Shown: positions 8,789-17,839, counted from the stretch's first letter. The stretch is 64,000 bases of DNA from Salinibacillus aidingensis (GCF_039522525.1 NZ_BAAADO010000008.1:1-64000); one strand, 5' to 3'. Numbers and translations: made by a program. Notes: generated by a model from the sequence alone, not told the origin.

Positions 8789-10192
8789 GTGAAACGTTCG
8801 AACTTCCATATGTACTATACCATATTTGTATTTATTGCACTTGCTGCATTTGAACATATTATTATTGGGCTGTTTCCGCCGCTGTTCCCTTATATTTCAG
8901 AGGATTTATCGCTGGGAGAAGGCAGTCTGGGCTTCATATCCGGGATGAATATCCTGGTCACCGCAATTTCTTCCATCTATTGGGGCTATTTATCCGGAAA
9001 ATATAATCGGAAACGACTGATTATGATCGGGACGCTCCTCTGGGTAGGGTCGATTTTTTTAACCGCGACCAGCCATAGTTTTGTAGAATTACTATTCTAT
9101 CAGATTTTAACCGGGATTGGCCTGGGTTGTATGGCGTCTATCGGGTTCAGTGTGCTTACCGATTACATTCCTTATCGTAAGCGGGGGCTGCTGTTAAGTT
9201 TATGGGGAATGGCTCAGGGACTTGGAGGAATTGCAGGTTCCATGATGGCGTCTTTAACAGCTACCAGTACAAGCTGGCGGTGGCCCTTTGAAATCATTGG
9301 GCTGATTGGCCTGGTTCTTATCTTTTTATATGTTTTCATTACGGAGCCAAACCGCGGGGCCGCCGATCCGGAATTGAAAAATATGGAACCCAGCAATCAG
9401 ACCTATGATTACGTCATTGAACTTAAGCATTTAAAAGCGATTCTGCTAAAAGGCAGTAATGTTTATCTGTACATCCAGGCGCTGTTTATGAACATAGCAA
9501 CAGGAAGTCTGATTTGGATTCCTACTTTGTATACGTATAAAATGATTCAGCAGGGCTATGCGATGGATACAGCCGTCATCGCTTCCGGGTTTTTATATGC
9601 GATTTTTCAGGTGGGTGGCATGGCATCCGTATACCTTGGTCATCTTGGCGATCGGGTCCAGCGAAAAAGCTTTAAGGGTAGGGCTCATTTAACTGCATTA
9701 TTTGTCATCTTTACGCTCCCGCTCTATGTATGCTTTTTCGCCATCCCTATGAATGGACTGTCCCTGCCTGATGGGGGCAGCTCCATCGCTATTTTGTTCA
9801 GTCTTATTCAGCAGATCTTTTTCAATCCATGGGTGGCCTTACTGTTTGTATTATCCTTTATCGCCTCTGCTTTTCAGTCGGCAAACACACCGAATTGGCT
9901 GGCGCTTATTACGGATGTGAATCTGCCGGAACACAGAGGAACCGCCTTTAGTGTGGCGAACCTTTTTAACAGTATTGGACGAACCCTTGGGAATGTAGGG
10001 GTAGGGATTATTCTTGGCATGGTTGGCACCCATTTTGACCAGCCCTATAACTACATTATGACTCTATCGATCCTGCAGCTGTTTCTCATTCCGTCCGCCA
10101 TTTGTTATTGGAAAATGGCGAAGAATAACGTTACGGATATCAGGCATGTGAAAAGTACGTTAACTTCACGCGGGAAAAAGGATACACCTTAA
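8789..10192 (+). CDS. MFS transporter, Spinster-like (possible LTA glycolipid flippase)
   Basis: The 467-residue protein has 12 predicted membrane helices, motif A as GYLSGKYNRKRLI (near residue 72) and a long central loop (about 200-225). Its region RWPFEIIGLIGLVLIFLYVFITEPNRG resembles the Spinster-type MFS group, several of which move lipids. I start at the GTG at 8789, preceded at seven bases by AAAGGAG; the longer frame from 8741 would translate a repeat copy. It lies between a UgtP-type glycosyltransferase and an LtaS-type synthase, like LtaA beside YpfP in Staphylococcus, so a glycolipid flippase role is an attractive inference, not proven. Confidence 0.75.
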   Translation: MKRSNFHMYYTIFVFIALAAFEHIIIGLFPPLFPYISEDLSLGEGSLGFISGMNILVTAISSIYWGYLSGKYNRKRLIMIGTLLWVGSIFLTATSHSFVELLFYQILTGIGLGCMASIGFSVLTDYIPYRKRGLLLSLWGMAQGLGGIAGSMMASLTATSTSWRWPFEIIGLIGLVLIFLYVFITEPNRGAADPELKNMEPSNQTYDYVIELKHLKAILLKGSNVYLYIQALFMNIATGSLIWIPTLYTYKMIQQGYAMDTAVIASGFLYAIFQVGGMASVYLGHLGDRVQRKSFKGRAHLTALFVIFTLPLYVCFFAIPMNGLSLPDGGSSIAILFSLIQQIFFNPWVALLFVLSFIASAFQSANTPNWLALITDVNLPEHRGTAFSVANLFNSIGRTLGNVGVGIILGMVGTHFDQPYNYIMTLSILQLFLIPSAICYWKMAKNNVTDIRHVKSTLTSRGKKDTP

Positions 10193-10289
10193 GATAGAAA
10201 AATTTGAAACTAAATGTCTATGAAAATCGTCATTTATTCGTGACACTTTTTCGGGATTATAAGATAAATAGACTGCGGGGGAACATTGC

Positions 10290-12161
10290 ATGAAGACAAA
10301 ACAATTCCACTTACCATTATATATGATAGCCAGTATTCTTTTCGGGTTAAAAACACTCCTTGTATATATGTTCATTTTTGATATGTCGATTGATAATCTG
10401 ATGCAGGCCATCCTGTTTTTCCTTAATCCATTCATTTCTGCGTTTGCATTTTTCGGATTAAGCATCTGGTTTAAAGGCAAATATCAGAAGCTTTTTATTT
10501 GTATCGGAGCGTTTATAGGAACCATTATTGTTTGGGCAAATACAATGTTCTACCGGGACTTTACGGATTTTATTACCATTCCCGTGATGTTTCAGGCCAA
10601 TAATGCAGGGGATGTCACGAATAGCATTTCCACGCTTTTCCACTGGACAGATCCTTTATTATTTATCGATGTGATTACGCTCGTCTTCCTCAGCTTTAAA
10701 CAGGCGACAACCAGCTATATTCGCAGGAAAAAGCTATCCATTTTAAGCTTATCAGCCGTCATGGTCCTTGCCAATTTGCTGCTTGCGGAAGTGGCCCGCC
10801 CGCACTTATATACCAATGTTTATGATCGGGAGGATATTGTGAAGAACATTGGTCTCTTTAACTATCACCTGTATGATATCGGTTTACAATCCATGACAAC
10901 CTCCCAAAAGGTTTTTGCCGATGGATCGAAACTGAATGAAATCAAGGATTATGTGAATGAACACGTGAAAAGCAAAGAAAAGTCCGATTTATTCGGGATT
11001 GCAGAAGATAAAAACCTTATTTTTGTTTCATTGGAATCGGTGCAAAGCTTTGTAATTGGCAACAAGGTTAATGGCGAAGAGATCACACCCTTTTTGAATG
11101 ATTTAACGGAAAACAGCTATTACTTTGAGAATTTTTATCATCAGGTAGCCCAGGGCAAAACGTCAGATTCGGAATTCCTGGTGGGAAACTCGTTATATCC
11201 TTTACCGGGCGGGGCTGTATTCTTTGTTCGTGGACAGAATGAATATCATGCTATGCCGGAGAGGTTAGCTGAACAAGGCTATTCTTCTGCTGTGTTTCAT
11301 GCCAATGATAAAAGCTTCTGGAACCGGAACATCATGTATGACTCAATGGGATATCAGAAGTTTTTTGATGAGACCGCTTATGAAATCACCAAGGAAAATT
11401 CAGTTGGCTGGGGATTAAAAGATCAATCATTCTTTACACAATCCATGAAATACTTAGAGGACCTGCCTCAGCCGTTTTATTCGAAGTTTATTACACTAAC
11501 CAACCATCATCCTTATGGATTAGGGGAAGAGGATACATCCATTGAAGCTTTTGATTCTGAATCAGAAACGGTCAACCAATATTTCCAGACTGTACGCTAT
11601 ACGGACGAAGCCATACAGCAATTCTTTAAACAGTTAAAACAAGCCGGGCTCTACGAAAACTCAGTTATTGTCTTAATGGGCGATCACTATGGAATCAGTG
11701 AATATGAGTATGATGCACTTGGCCAATATTTTGGAGAAGAAATTGATGCCTATGACGATATACAATTACAGCGCGTTCCCTTCTTTATTCACATCCCGGG
11801 CCAAGAAGGAAAGGTGATGTCTAAAATTTCTGGGCAAATCGATGTCAAACCTACCCTTTTACATTTACTTGGCGTCGACACAACCCATGACATCGGCTTT
11901 GGAACCGATCTATTCACAAAGCAAAGAAAAGACTTTATCGCCTTCAGAGATGGAAGCTTTGTCAGTGATAAATACGTTTATACTGAAGAAACCTGCTATG
12001 AACGAGGCACCGGCCGCATCCTGGCAGAAGATACAAATAGCAGCAACCCTTCTGTATGCGAACCTGTAAAAGATCAAGTTCAAAAAGAGCTCGATTACTC
12101 GGATGATATTGTTTATGGAGATTTATTTCGATTTTATGATTTGAATGACAAAAGTGAATGA
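10290..12161 (+). CDS. Lipoteichoic acid synthase-family phosphoglycerol transferase
   Basis: The 623-residue protein has five N-terminal membrane helices (about residues 10-170). An extracellular sulfatase-fold domain follows. Visible catalytic residues match LtaS: metal-binding Glu249 in FVSLES, nucleophile Thr291 in GKTSDSEF, a THH-type loop at NHHPYG (406-410) and the D465-H466 pair in MGDHYG. The enzyme polymerises glycerophosphate from phosphatidylglycerol onto a glycolipid anchor outside the membrane. The length is typical. It starts 97 bp after the MFS gene in the same direction. It could be an LtaS paralogue (primase or stress form) rather than the housekeeping enzyme. Confidence 0.88.
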   Translation: MKTKQFHLPLYMIASILFGLKTLLVYMFIFDMSIDNLMQAILFFLNPFISAFAFFGLSIWFKGKYQKLFICIGAFIGTIIVWANTMFYRDFTDFITIPVMFQANNAGDVTNSISTLFHWTDPLLFIDVITLVFLSFKQATTSYIRRKKLSILSLSAVMVLANLLLAEVARPHLYTNVYDREDIVKNIGLFNYHLYDIGLQSMTTSQKVFADGSKLNEIKDYVNEHVKSKEKSDLFGIAEDKNLIFVSLESVQSFVIGNKVNGEEITPFLNDLTENSYYFENFYHQVAQGKTSDSEFLVGNSLYPLPGGAVFFVRGQNEYHAMPERLAEQGYSSAVFHANDKSFWNRNIMYDSMGYQKFFDETAYEITKENSVGWGLKDQSFFTQSMKYLEDLPQPFYSKFITLTNHHPYGLGEEDTSIEAFDSESETVNQYFQTVRYTDEAIQQFFKQLKQAGLYENSVIVLMGDHYGISEYEYDALGQYFGEEIDAYDDIQLQRVPFFIHIPGQEGKVMSKISGQIDVKPTLLHLLGVDTTHDIGFGTDLFTKQRKDFIAFRDGSFVSDKYVYTEETCYERGTGRILAEDTNSSNPSVCEPVKDQVQKELDYSDDIVYGDLFRFYDLNDKSE

Positions 12162-12237
12162 TTTCCCTTACGAAACATAAAACTACTATAATGAAAATGA
12201 AGGAAATCTTTATAAAAACATCCAGGAGGTCCTATTC

Positions 12238-12987
12238 ATGAGCAAAGTAGCAATCATTACAGGCGCAGGCAGTGGCTTAGGACAGGCTACCGCACTTCGA
12301 TTAGCAGAAGAAGGAGTAAACATCGCAGTCGTTGATGTGAATGAAGAAGGTGGAAATGAAACCGTCGAGATGGTGAAAAAAGCCGGAGCAGATGCGCTGT
12401 TTGTAAAAGCTGACGTTTCCAAGCCTGAAGAAGTAAAAAATTATGTAGATCAGACCGTTGAGAAGTTTGGTACAATCGATTATTTCTTCAACAATGCAGG
12501 AATTTCCGGAAGCGGCCAGTTCTATCTGGACACAGACATCAGTGAAATCGAAAAAATTGTGGGCATTAACTTATTAGGCGCGCTTTACGGCGTTCGCTAC
12601 GTTGCTGAGGTGATGGTGAAAAACGGCGGTGGTGCAATCGTCAATACATCTTCAAGTGCTGGGGTAACCGGACAGGATTCCGTAGTGACCTATTCCGCTA
12701 CCAAGCATGGCATTGTCGGTTTAACCAAGAGTATGGTGGCTGAATATGCTAAGGATGGCCTTCGCGTAAATGCCATCGCACCAGGCCCAACCGAAACCCC
12801 AATGGTCAAAGAGTTCTATGAAGCCAACCCTGAAATGAAGGAAAACGCAACCGGCGGCATCCCGCAGAAACGTCTGGGTACACCAGAGGAAGTGGCCGAG
12901 CTCGTGACCTTCCTGTTAACATCCAAAGCACAGTACGTGAACGGTGAAGTGATTCGGATTGATGGCGGGTTTACGAATACGAAATAA
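12238..12987 (+). CDS. Short-chain dehydrogenase/reductase (SDR)
   Basis: The 249-residue classical SDR has the cofactor motif TGAGSGLG (residues 9-16), an Asp at the end of beta-2 (VVDVN), which favours NAD(H), NNAG (85-88), the catalytic Ser in NTSSSAG, and YSATK (about 152-156). The C-terminus ends with the family's YVNGEVIRIDGG. The ATG follows CAGGAGG. Substrate is unknown; such genes are often annotated 3-oxoacyl-ACP reductase or glucose dehydrogenase. It is followed by its own strong terminator. Confidence 0.85.
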   Translation: MSKVAIITGAGSGLGQATALRLAEEGVNIAVVDVNEEGGNETVEMVKKAGADALFVKADVSKPEEVKNYVDQTVEKFGTIDYFFNNAGISGSGQFYLDTDISEIEKIVGINLLGALYGVRYVAEVMVKNGGGAIVNTSSSAGVTGQDSVVTYSATKHGIVGLTKSMVAEYAKDGLRVNAIAPGPTETPMVKEFYEANPEMKENATGGIPQKRLGTPEEVAELVTFLLTSKAQYVNGEVIRIDGGFTNTK

Positions 12988-13010
12988 AATAGCAAATACA
13001 CTAATCAAAA

Positions 13011-13037
13011 GGAACCGGGGCTATCCCGGTTCTTTTT
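13011..13037 (+). terminator. Terminator of the SDR gene
   Basis: GAACCGGG pairs with CCCGGTTC across a short loop, followed by five T residues, starting 24 bp after the stop codon. Confidence 0.85.
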
Positions 13038-13073
13038 ATGGATGAAGAGAATCAGAGGATCGTCTGGGGCATT

Positions 13074-13283
13074 TTACTTACTTCTTTTTATATTAAAATC
13101 TGATAAAAATGATAACGTTACCCCAACACCTAATAGAACCAAGTACGTTATTTCCAAAAACTCCGGTTCATTATTTATGAATACATCGAACACTAAAAGG
13201 GACAAGCCAATAACATTCAGACAAATACTAATATATTTTACAACTTCCCATTTTTTCACATACCCCTCATTAGTTCGAGACAA
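13074..13283 (-). CDS. Small two-helix membrane protein
   Basis: The 69-residue product has two clear hydrophobic helices (about 18-36 and 43-60), a short polar loop and basic ends (NIKRSK). The start is a TTG with AGGGG about nine bases upstream. The plus-strand frame over the same DNA lacks protein-like composition. Family and role are unknown. Confidence 0.5.
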   Translation of the reverse strand: MSRTNEGYVKKWEVVKYISICLNVIGLSLLVFDVFINNEPEFLEITYLVLLGVGVTLSFLSDFNIKRSK

Positions 13284-13590
13284 TCTGCCTCACCCCTTTT
13301 CGCCTTAAGAAATACCTTATCCCCAATACAAATCATCTTTTCACTATCCCTCTTTGACACTTATCTTAACACAGAACAACCTGCCTTTCTCTTTTCGATA
13401 TACCAAAAAGGCAATCATCCATCTGAAATACCGGGTACTTATTCCATCTGGTTATGGTAAAATCTATCTATGCGTACATAGGTCTTAAGCAGGGAAGGAG
13501 CATATACGGAGCCACGAACGGCTAAATCGAATATACAAACCACACCACCAAACCATCCAGAGAATACATAGGAAAAGGGGAAAAACAGCA

Positions 13591-14349
13591 ATGATTAAGC
13601 AAATGTTTGGAAGTATGGCTATTTTATTTTTCATTTTTCTGGGGGCTTTTTTTATTTTCAATGAGGAACCAGAGGAAGAAACTGTAGAAGAGGAAAAAGA
13701 GCCTGAAGAGGTAAAACTGGAATTAAATTTACTGGAGAGGGTCGATAACTTGTGGGGAGAAGGCACGGTTGATGGTCATACGGCATTAGTATTCCGAAAC
13801 GATCATAACTTCCCTGTTTACATAGACGGTATGGCTGCGGATTATTTCGACACAGATGGACATCAATTTGATTCAGATTCTTTCAGGTTCGTTCCTAAAA
13901 TCGTTCAGCCTGGTGAAAAGGTATACGCTGTAAATAGTCCGATATTTGGGGATCTGCAGTTTGCCGAAGACTTCGGTGAATCCATCATAAATGTCCGTCT
14001 ATCAGAAAAGAAGGATTACATGGATTATGTCACCTTGGAATTAAAGGATATTACGTTTAGAAAACATCTATACGAATCAGGAAATAATGGTTCCATCTAC
14101 ATAAGTGGTGTGTTAAAGAACAATGAAGATGAAAATGTTGATGGCGACAAAATAAGTGTGGTCGGTTTGTATTACGATGATTCAGGGAAACTAATAGGTG
14201 GTTTCAACACGCTCTTACACCAATCAGCTACACGGTTACATAAAGGCGAAGAAATGACATTTAAATATGAGCACCTAATGTTGAACAGAGAATTGGTCAA
14301 TCGTATTCATAGCATTGAGATTAAAGCCGGGTGTTCAGCTTGTAATTAA
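13591..14349 (+). CDS. Membrane-anchored hypothetical protein with FxLYD-like C-terminal domain
   Basis: An N-terminal hydrophobic segment (residues 8-24) is followed by a highly acidic linker (EEPEEETVEEEKEPEE) and an extracellular all-beta region. The second half, around ISGVLKNNEDENVDGDKISVVGLYYDDSGKLIG, resembles FxLYD domains, a beta-sandwich found in many Gram-positive surface proteins. An AAGGGG sits upstream of the ATG. It ends with KAGCSACN. The role is unknown; 252 residues. Downstream is a T-rich hairpin terminator. Confidence 0.6.
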   Translation: MIKQMFGSMAILFFIFLGAFFIFNEEPEEETVEEEKEPEEVKLELNLLERVDNLWGEGTVDGHTALVFRNDHNFPVYIDGMAADYFDTDGHQFDSDSFRFVPKIVQPGEKVYAVNSPIFGDLQFAEDFGESIINVRLSEKKDYMDYVTLELKDITFRKHLYESGNNGSIYISGVLKNNEDENVDGDKISVVGLYYDDSGKLIGGFNTLLHQSATRLHKGEEMTFKYEHLMLNRELVNRIHSIEIKAGCSACN

Positions 14350-14363
14350 GGTTACATCCATGT

Positions 14364-14400
14364 CGGTGCCAGGTACATAATTACTATATGCCTGGTACGT
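14364..14400. repeat. Imperfect GGTACC-family palindrome
   Basis: GTGCCAGGTACAT and ATGCCTGGTACGT face each other with a short AT-rich loop, just past the FxLYD-like gene. Confidence 0.45.
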
Positions 14401-14491
14401 GGATAAACCTTTTTTCTCCTGTTCCCTTCAGCATCTTCGTAATAATTAGTTTCTTCAAAATGATTAATCCCTGCAGATTTTTTCAGATTGG

Positions 14492-14527
14492 AACAAGGGG
14501 GGGCGAGATGCCCCATCCTTGTTTTTT
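14492..14527 (+). terminator. Terminator, possibly bidirectional
   Basis: AACAAGG with GGGC pairs with GCCC and CCTTGTT, followed by six T residues on the plus strand. On the minus strand it ends just past the glycerophosphodiesterase gene, so it can serve both convergent genes. Confidence 0.7.
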
Positions 14528-14532
14528 GATAA

Positions 14533-15381
14533 TTATTTTTGTCCGGGAAAGTCATATACATACTCTGGAAAATCTGTGATGATGCCGTCTACTCCCGCTT
14601 CAAACAATTGATCTGCATGTTCCTGTTCTCTTACAGTATAAGCGTAAATATCCATTCCTGCCTGGTGTACGCGCTCGACTAAATTTTTGTCTACAAAATT
14701 CCGGTTTGGATTAAAGTAATCTGCGTAGGCTGCAAATTCCTGAAGCTGTTCATCAGTTACATCAGCCCAGCTCATACCTGCAAGTACACCGTGAGGAATA
14801 TTCGGCAGCAGCTGCTTTGACGTTTGAACTGAGTCATGGTTAAAGGATTGAATAATAATTTTATTGTTGTCCGGTCGATGCATATTGCGCTCCATCAGCA
14901 CATTCGCAACTTTTTCCTCTATTCCCGGGTATAACCCTGGAGACTTCAATTCGATTAACAGGCCGACTTTTCCCCGATAAGTATCCACGATTTCCTCAAA
15001 GGTTGGAATCTGCTCACCTGCAAACTCTTCACTAAACCAGCTCCCTGCATCCAATTGCTGAATTTCCTCCAATGTAAAATCTCCAACAAATCCTGTTCCA
15101 TCAGTTGTGCGGTCGACTGTCGTATCATGAATAGCAATCAGTTCACCATCCTTGGTCATTTGCACATCGATCTCAATATAATCCGCCTTCATTTCCAAAG
15201 CTTTTTCAAATGCAGCCATCGTATTTTCCGGTGCATGACCAGATGCACCTCTGTGGGCAACATTGACAACCTGCTGCTGCTCTTGTACAGCAGGTTCTCC
15301 CCCCTCTGCTGCAAAGGCTGGAATTGTAAACAGGGACATAAGTAAAACAGACATAACCATGATAGACAGAATCCTTTTCAT
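14533..15381 (-). CDS. Secreted glycerophosphodiester phosphodiesterase
   Basis: The 282-residue protein has a classical signal peptide ending near IPAFAAEG. The GDPD domain follows: AHRGASGHAPENTMAAFEKA, YIEIDVQMTKDGELIAIHD, a central LLIELKSPG and a final GVDGIITDFPEYV. His, Arg, Glu, Asp and Lys of the GDPD active site are all visible. It hydrolyses glycerophosphodiesters to glycerol-3-phosphate and an alcohol, and in Bacillus GlpQ also degrades wall teichoic acid. I use the ATG nine bases after GGGGAG. It is divergent from the phytase-like gene, suggesting a phosphate-scavenging pair. Confidence 0.88.
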   Translation of the reverse strand: MKRILSIMVMSVLLMSLFTIPAFAAEGGEPAVQEQQQVVNVAHRGASGHAPENTMAAFEKALEMKADYIEIDVQMTKDGELIAIHDTTVDRTTDGTGFVGDFTLEEIQQLDAGSWFSEEFAGEQIPTFEEIVDTYRGKVGLLIELKSPGLYPGIEEKVANVLMERNMHRPDNNKIIIQSFNHDSVQTSKQLLPNIPHGVLAGMSWADVTDEQLQEFAAYADYFNPNRNFVDKNLVERVHQAGMDIYAYTVREQEHADQLFEAGVDGIITDFPEYVYDFPGQK

Positions 15382-15408
15382 CAACAACATCTCCCCTCTC
15401 GATTTAAC

Positions 15409-15455
15409 GTACCTGATACATAATTGGACAATGTTCATCCTGTGTACCAGGTACC
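15409..15455. repeat. GGTACC-family palindrome
   Basis: GTACCTGATAC and GTACCAGGTAC are inverted copies (10 of 11 matching) about 24 bp apart. They lie just upstream of the glycerophosphodiesterase start. A single arm (ACCAGGTACAT) recurs at 15518-15528. Confidence 0.55.
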
Positions 15456-15717
15456 TTTACTATAATAAATGTCTATTAAAATGAGATTAATTTCAGAATA
15501 AAAAATGGTAAAAAAAACCAGGTACATAGCAGCAATACAATAGTCCCCTAAACTATTAATCTAAAACACTGGCAGAAAAATCCCATACTTTCTTCATATT
15601 GAGGCGTTCACAGCATTTCTTTACACTATCTATAAAGCTAGTTTATATAAAATTCAAACAACTTTGCTAAATTGAGATGTGAACCATTTTCTACACATTT
15701 AGAAAGGAGATCGAAAA

Positions 15718-16920
15718 ATGAGGAAATTGGAAAAGCTCCTATTAACAGGGATTGCTGCGGTTTGCTTATCTGGATTTTCAACGGAGGCTGCCAAGGTACC
15801 AGGCCATCCCGGGATGGAAAAGGCGAATCCCGCGGCCAAAAAGGATTCTTCTCGTTCCATTGAAGACGTAAGATTCATAGGTTCAGAAATATTACCAAAC
15901 GAGTTTACTTATAAGGATACGGTTGCTGGTGGTTTTTCAGGTGTTACCTATAACCCTAAAAACCATAAATGGCTGCTGCTATCGGATGACAGATCAGACT
16001 TAAATCCTGCCCGCTTTTACAGCGCTAAACTCAATTACAATGCACGCGATTTTCAAAACGTCCAGCTTACCGACGTGACCTATCTTAAACAGCCGGACGG
16101 AACGCTATACCCAAACAGAGACCAATACCTTTCTGGAGCGGATGGCGTCATACCGGATCCGGAATCCATTCGTTTTGATCCGGAAGAAGGACATATCTGG
16201 TATACAAGTGAGGGAGACCGCAGCCTGGGATTCAATCCATATATCCATCAGGCGGCATTAGATGGACGTTATCTCTCAGAAACTCCTGTTAACGAGACGA
16301 TAAAAATGAACAACCAGACTAATAAAGGTTTCCAAAACAATTTAGCATTAGAAGCTTCTACTTTCTCTGCTGACGGGCAGACATACTGGACAGCCATGGA
16401 GGGCCCGCTTATTCAGGATGACACACTGCCAACCCCTGATTCTGGTGCACTGTCGCGAATGACACAGTACGACCGGGACGGAAACCTCTTAGCTGAATAC
16501 GCCTATCCGATTGATGCCATCCCTGAAGCTCCTGGTGAGGGTATGCATGCAGATAATGGCGTGACCGAGATCCTCTCGATCAATGAGCATGAATTTTTGG
16601 TCCTTGAACGTTCAAGTGTCCAGGATGATAACGGAGACTACAGCAATTACGTGCGGATTTATAAAGTCGACATCAGCGGAGCGACAGATATCAAAACGAT
16701 GGAGTCTATTAAAGAAAAGAACCTGATTCCAGCGAAAAAGGAACTTATCGTTGATGTGAATACCCTTGATTTAAATAAAGTCGATAATATAGAAGGCATG
16801 ACCTGGGGAAAACAACTCCCTAATGGCCATGACAGTCTGGTACTGGTCTCAGATAATAACTTCAATGATACCCAAATAACACAATTTATTGCTCTTGAAG
16901 TAATTCCGGAAGATGAATAG
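15718..16920 (+). CDS. Secreted phytase-like/esterase-like beta-propeller protein
   Basis: A signal peptide (residues 1-25, LLLTGIAAVCLSGFSTEAA) precedes a roughly 350-residue domain of the esterase-like activity of phytase family (PF13449). Marks include GGFSGVTYNPKNHKWLLLSDD, DPESIRFDPEEGHIWYTSEGD, LEASTFSADGQTYWTAMEGPL and VDNIEGMTWGKQLPNGHDSLVLVSDNNF. The fold is likely a calcium-binding propeller; substrates of this family are not firmly known. The ATG is preceded by AGAAAGGAG. It faces away from the glycerophosphodiesterase gene; both would act outside the cell on organic phosphate esters. Confidence 0.8.
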   Translation: MRKLEKLLLTGIAAVCLSGFSTEAAKVPGHPGMEKANPAAKKDSSRSIEDVRFIGSEILPNEFTYKDTVAGGFSGVTYNPKNHKWLLLSDDRSDLNPARFYSAKLNYNARDFQNVQLTDVTYLKQPDGTLYPNRDQYLSGADGVIPDPESIRFDPEEGHIWYTSEGDRSLGFNPYIHQAALDGRYLSETPVNETIKMNNQTNKGFQNNLALEASTFSADGQTYWTAMEGPLIQDDTLPTPDSGALSRMTQYDRDGNLLAEYAYPIDAIPEAPGEGMHADNGVTEILSINEHEFLVLERSSVQDDNGDYSNYVRIYKVDISGATDIKTMESIKEKNLIPAKKELIVDVNTLDLNKVDNIEGMTWGKQLPNGHDSLVLVSDNNFNDTQITQFIALEVIPEDE

Positions 16921-16929
16921 CTTTTTTTA

Positions 16930-16976
16930 TGTACCAGGTATCTTAAGACTATTTTCCACTTGAGGTACCTGGTGCA
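16930..16976. repeat. GGTACC-family palindrome overlapping a stop codon
   Basis: TGTACCAGGTATCTTAAG (16930-16947) is inversely repeated as CTTGAGGTACCTGGTGCA (16959-16976), 15 of 18 matching. The right arm encodes the last residues of the convergent nuclease-like gene. The hairpin probably terminates both genes. Confidence 0.65.
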
Positions 16977-17803
16977 TTTATAATATCGGTTAAACCCAGA
17001 TCCTCAAAAGTGTAAAATTCAAACCTTATGTTTACATCGGCAGCCTCTGGTTTTAAACTTTTCACTCTACTTACAAAGCTTTCCTTTATATTTCCAACAA
17101 ATATATAACGAAGCTCCAAGTTTTGGCTCAATTGACCGGAATATTGGCTTATGAAGTTGGCTGTCCGTTCAATCTCTTTATTCAAATCTTCAACAGGGAA
17201 GGATCCTCTTCTCATCACCTTGATCTCCAGGAATAAGGTGGTCTTTTTTCCCAGATTCATCATTCCATCAAATTTGGCTTCCTGACTTGTTCCAGGTAAC
17301 TTTACATATCGATTGATGATTGCCCCATATTTATTTTCCAGAAATGTAAAGGTACATCCCTCAACGATGAACTGAAATTGTACAGGATTTAGATTTGATT
17401 TCATAAAAGAAGAAGTATCGGCATCTTCAACTACCCCATTTCCATTCTCTTTCATCGCTTGATTCTCTTCCATGATTTCATGATTTATGGAGGCTTCTAT
17501 TTCTTTTTGTGACTTCTTCTCTACAAAATGCTGAAAATAGGCATCACTGTTTCTAATAATGGCTGCAATGTTCTGTAGGAATTCAAGCTTCGCCACTAAG
17601 GTGGCTAGTACTAGAATGGCTAAAAAATAACTTGTGGGATGGTCCGCAAACAGACTGACTCCGAGGACGGCCAGCATTCCTATGATTTTAAGGACTTCGC
17701 GTCTTAACAATGATGTCCAGATAAAAATGGCTACAAACACAATCGCCAGCACTATTGAAATAACCGCCATACTCTCTCTGAAATGACCGACTATCCAATC
17801 CAA
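16949..17803 (-). CDS. Membrane-anchored PD-(D/E)XK nuclease-like protein
   Basis: The protein has two to three N-terminal membrane helices (within about the first 75 residues), a coiled-coil-like linker and a C-terminal domain. That domain contains AKFDGMMNLGKKTTLFLEIKVMRRG, giving the D-(10-15)-ExK pattern of the restriction-endonuclease-like fold. The architecture resembles membrane-tethered Mrr/NERD-like proteins of unknown function. I favour the TTG at 17803, nine bases after AAAGGAG. An ATG at 17839 lacks any ribosome binding site but would add 12 residues. The last residues (APGTSSGK) are encoded by a repeat-family arm. Confidence 0.6.
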   Translation of the reverse strand: MDWIVGHFRESMAVISIVLAIVFVAIFIWTSLLRREVLKIIGMLAVLGVSLFADHPTSYFLAILVLATLVAKLEFLQNIAAIIRNSDAYFQHFVEKKSQKEIEASINHEIMEENQAMKENGNGVVEDADTSSFMKSNLNPVQFQFIVEGCTFTFLENKYGAIINRYVKLPGTSQEAKFDGMMNLGKKTTLFLEIKVMRRGSFPVEDLNKEIERTANFISQYSGQLSQNLELRYIFVGNIKESFVSRVKSLKPEAADVNIRFEFYTFEDLGLTDIINAPGTSSGK

Positions 17804-17839
17804 GGGCAGCAGCTCCTTTAATAGAATGACTTCAATCAT

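Noticed and set aside
8781..8796. parS-like sequence GCTTCCACGTGAAACG at the MFS start
   Set aside because: Three mismatches to parS and it coincides with the ribosome binding site and GTG start; probably chance, though ParB ChIP would settle it.
13042..13308. 88-codon plus-strand frame
   Set aside because: Shadow of the more protein-like minus-strand gene at 13074-13283.
15796..15806. GGTACC-family arm inside the phytase-like gene
   Set aside because: Lies in the coding sequence after the signal peptide, unpaired, and is explained by codons for KVPG.
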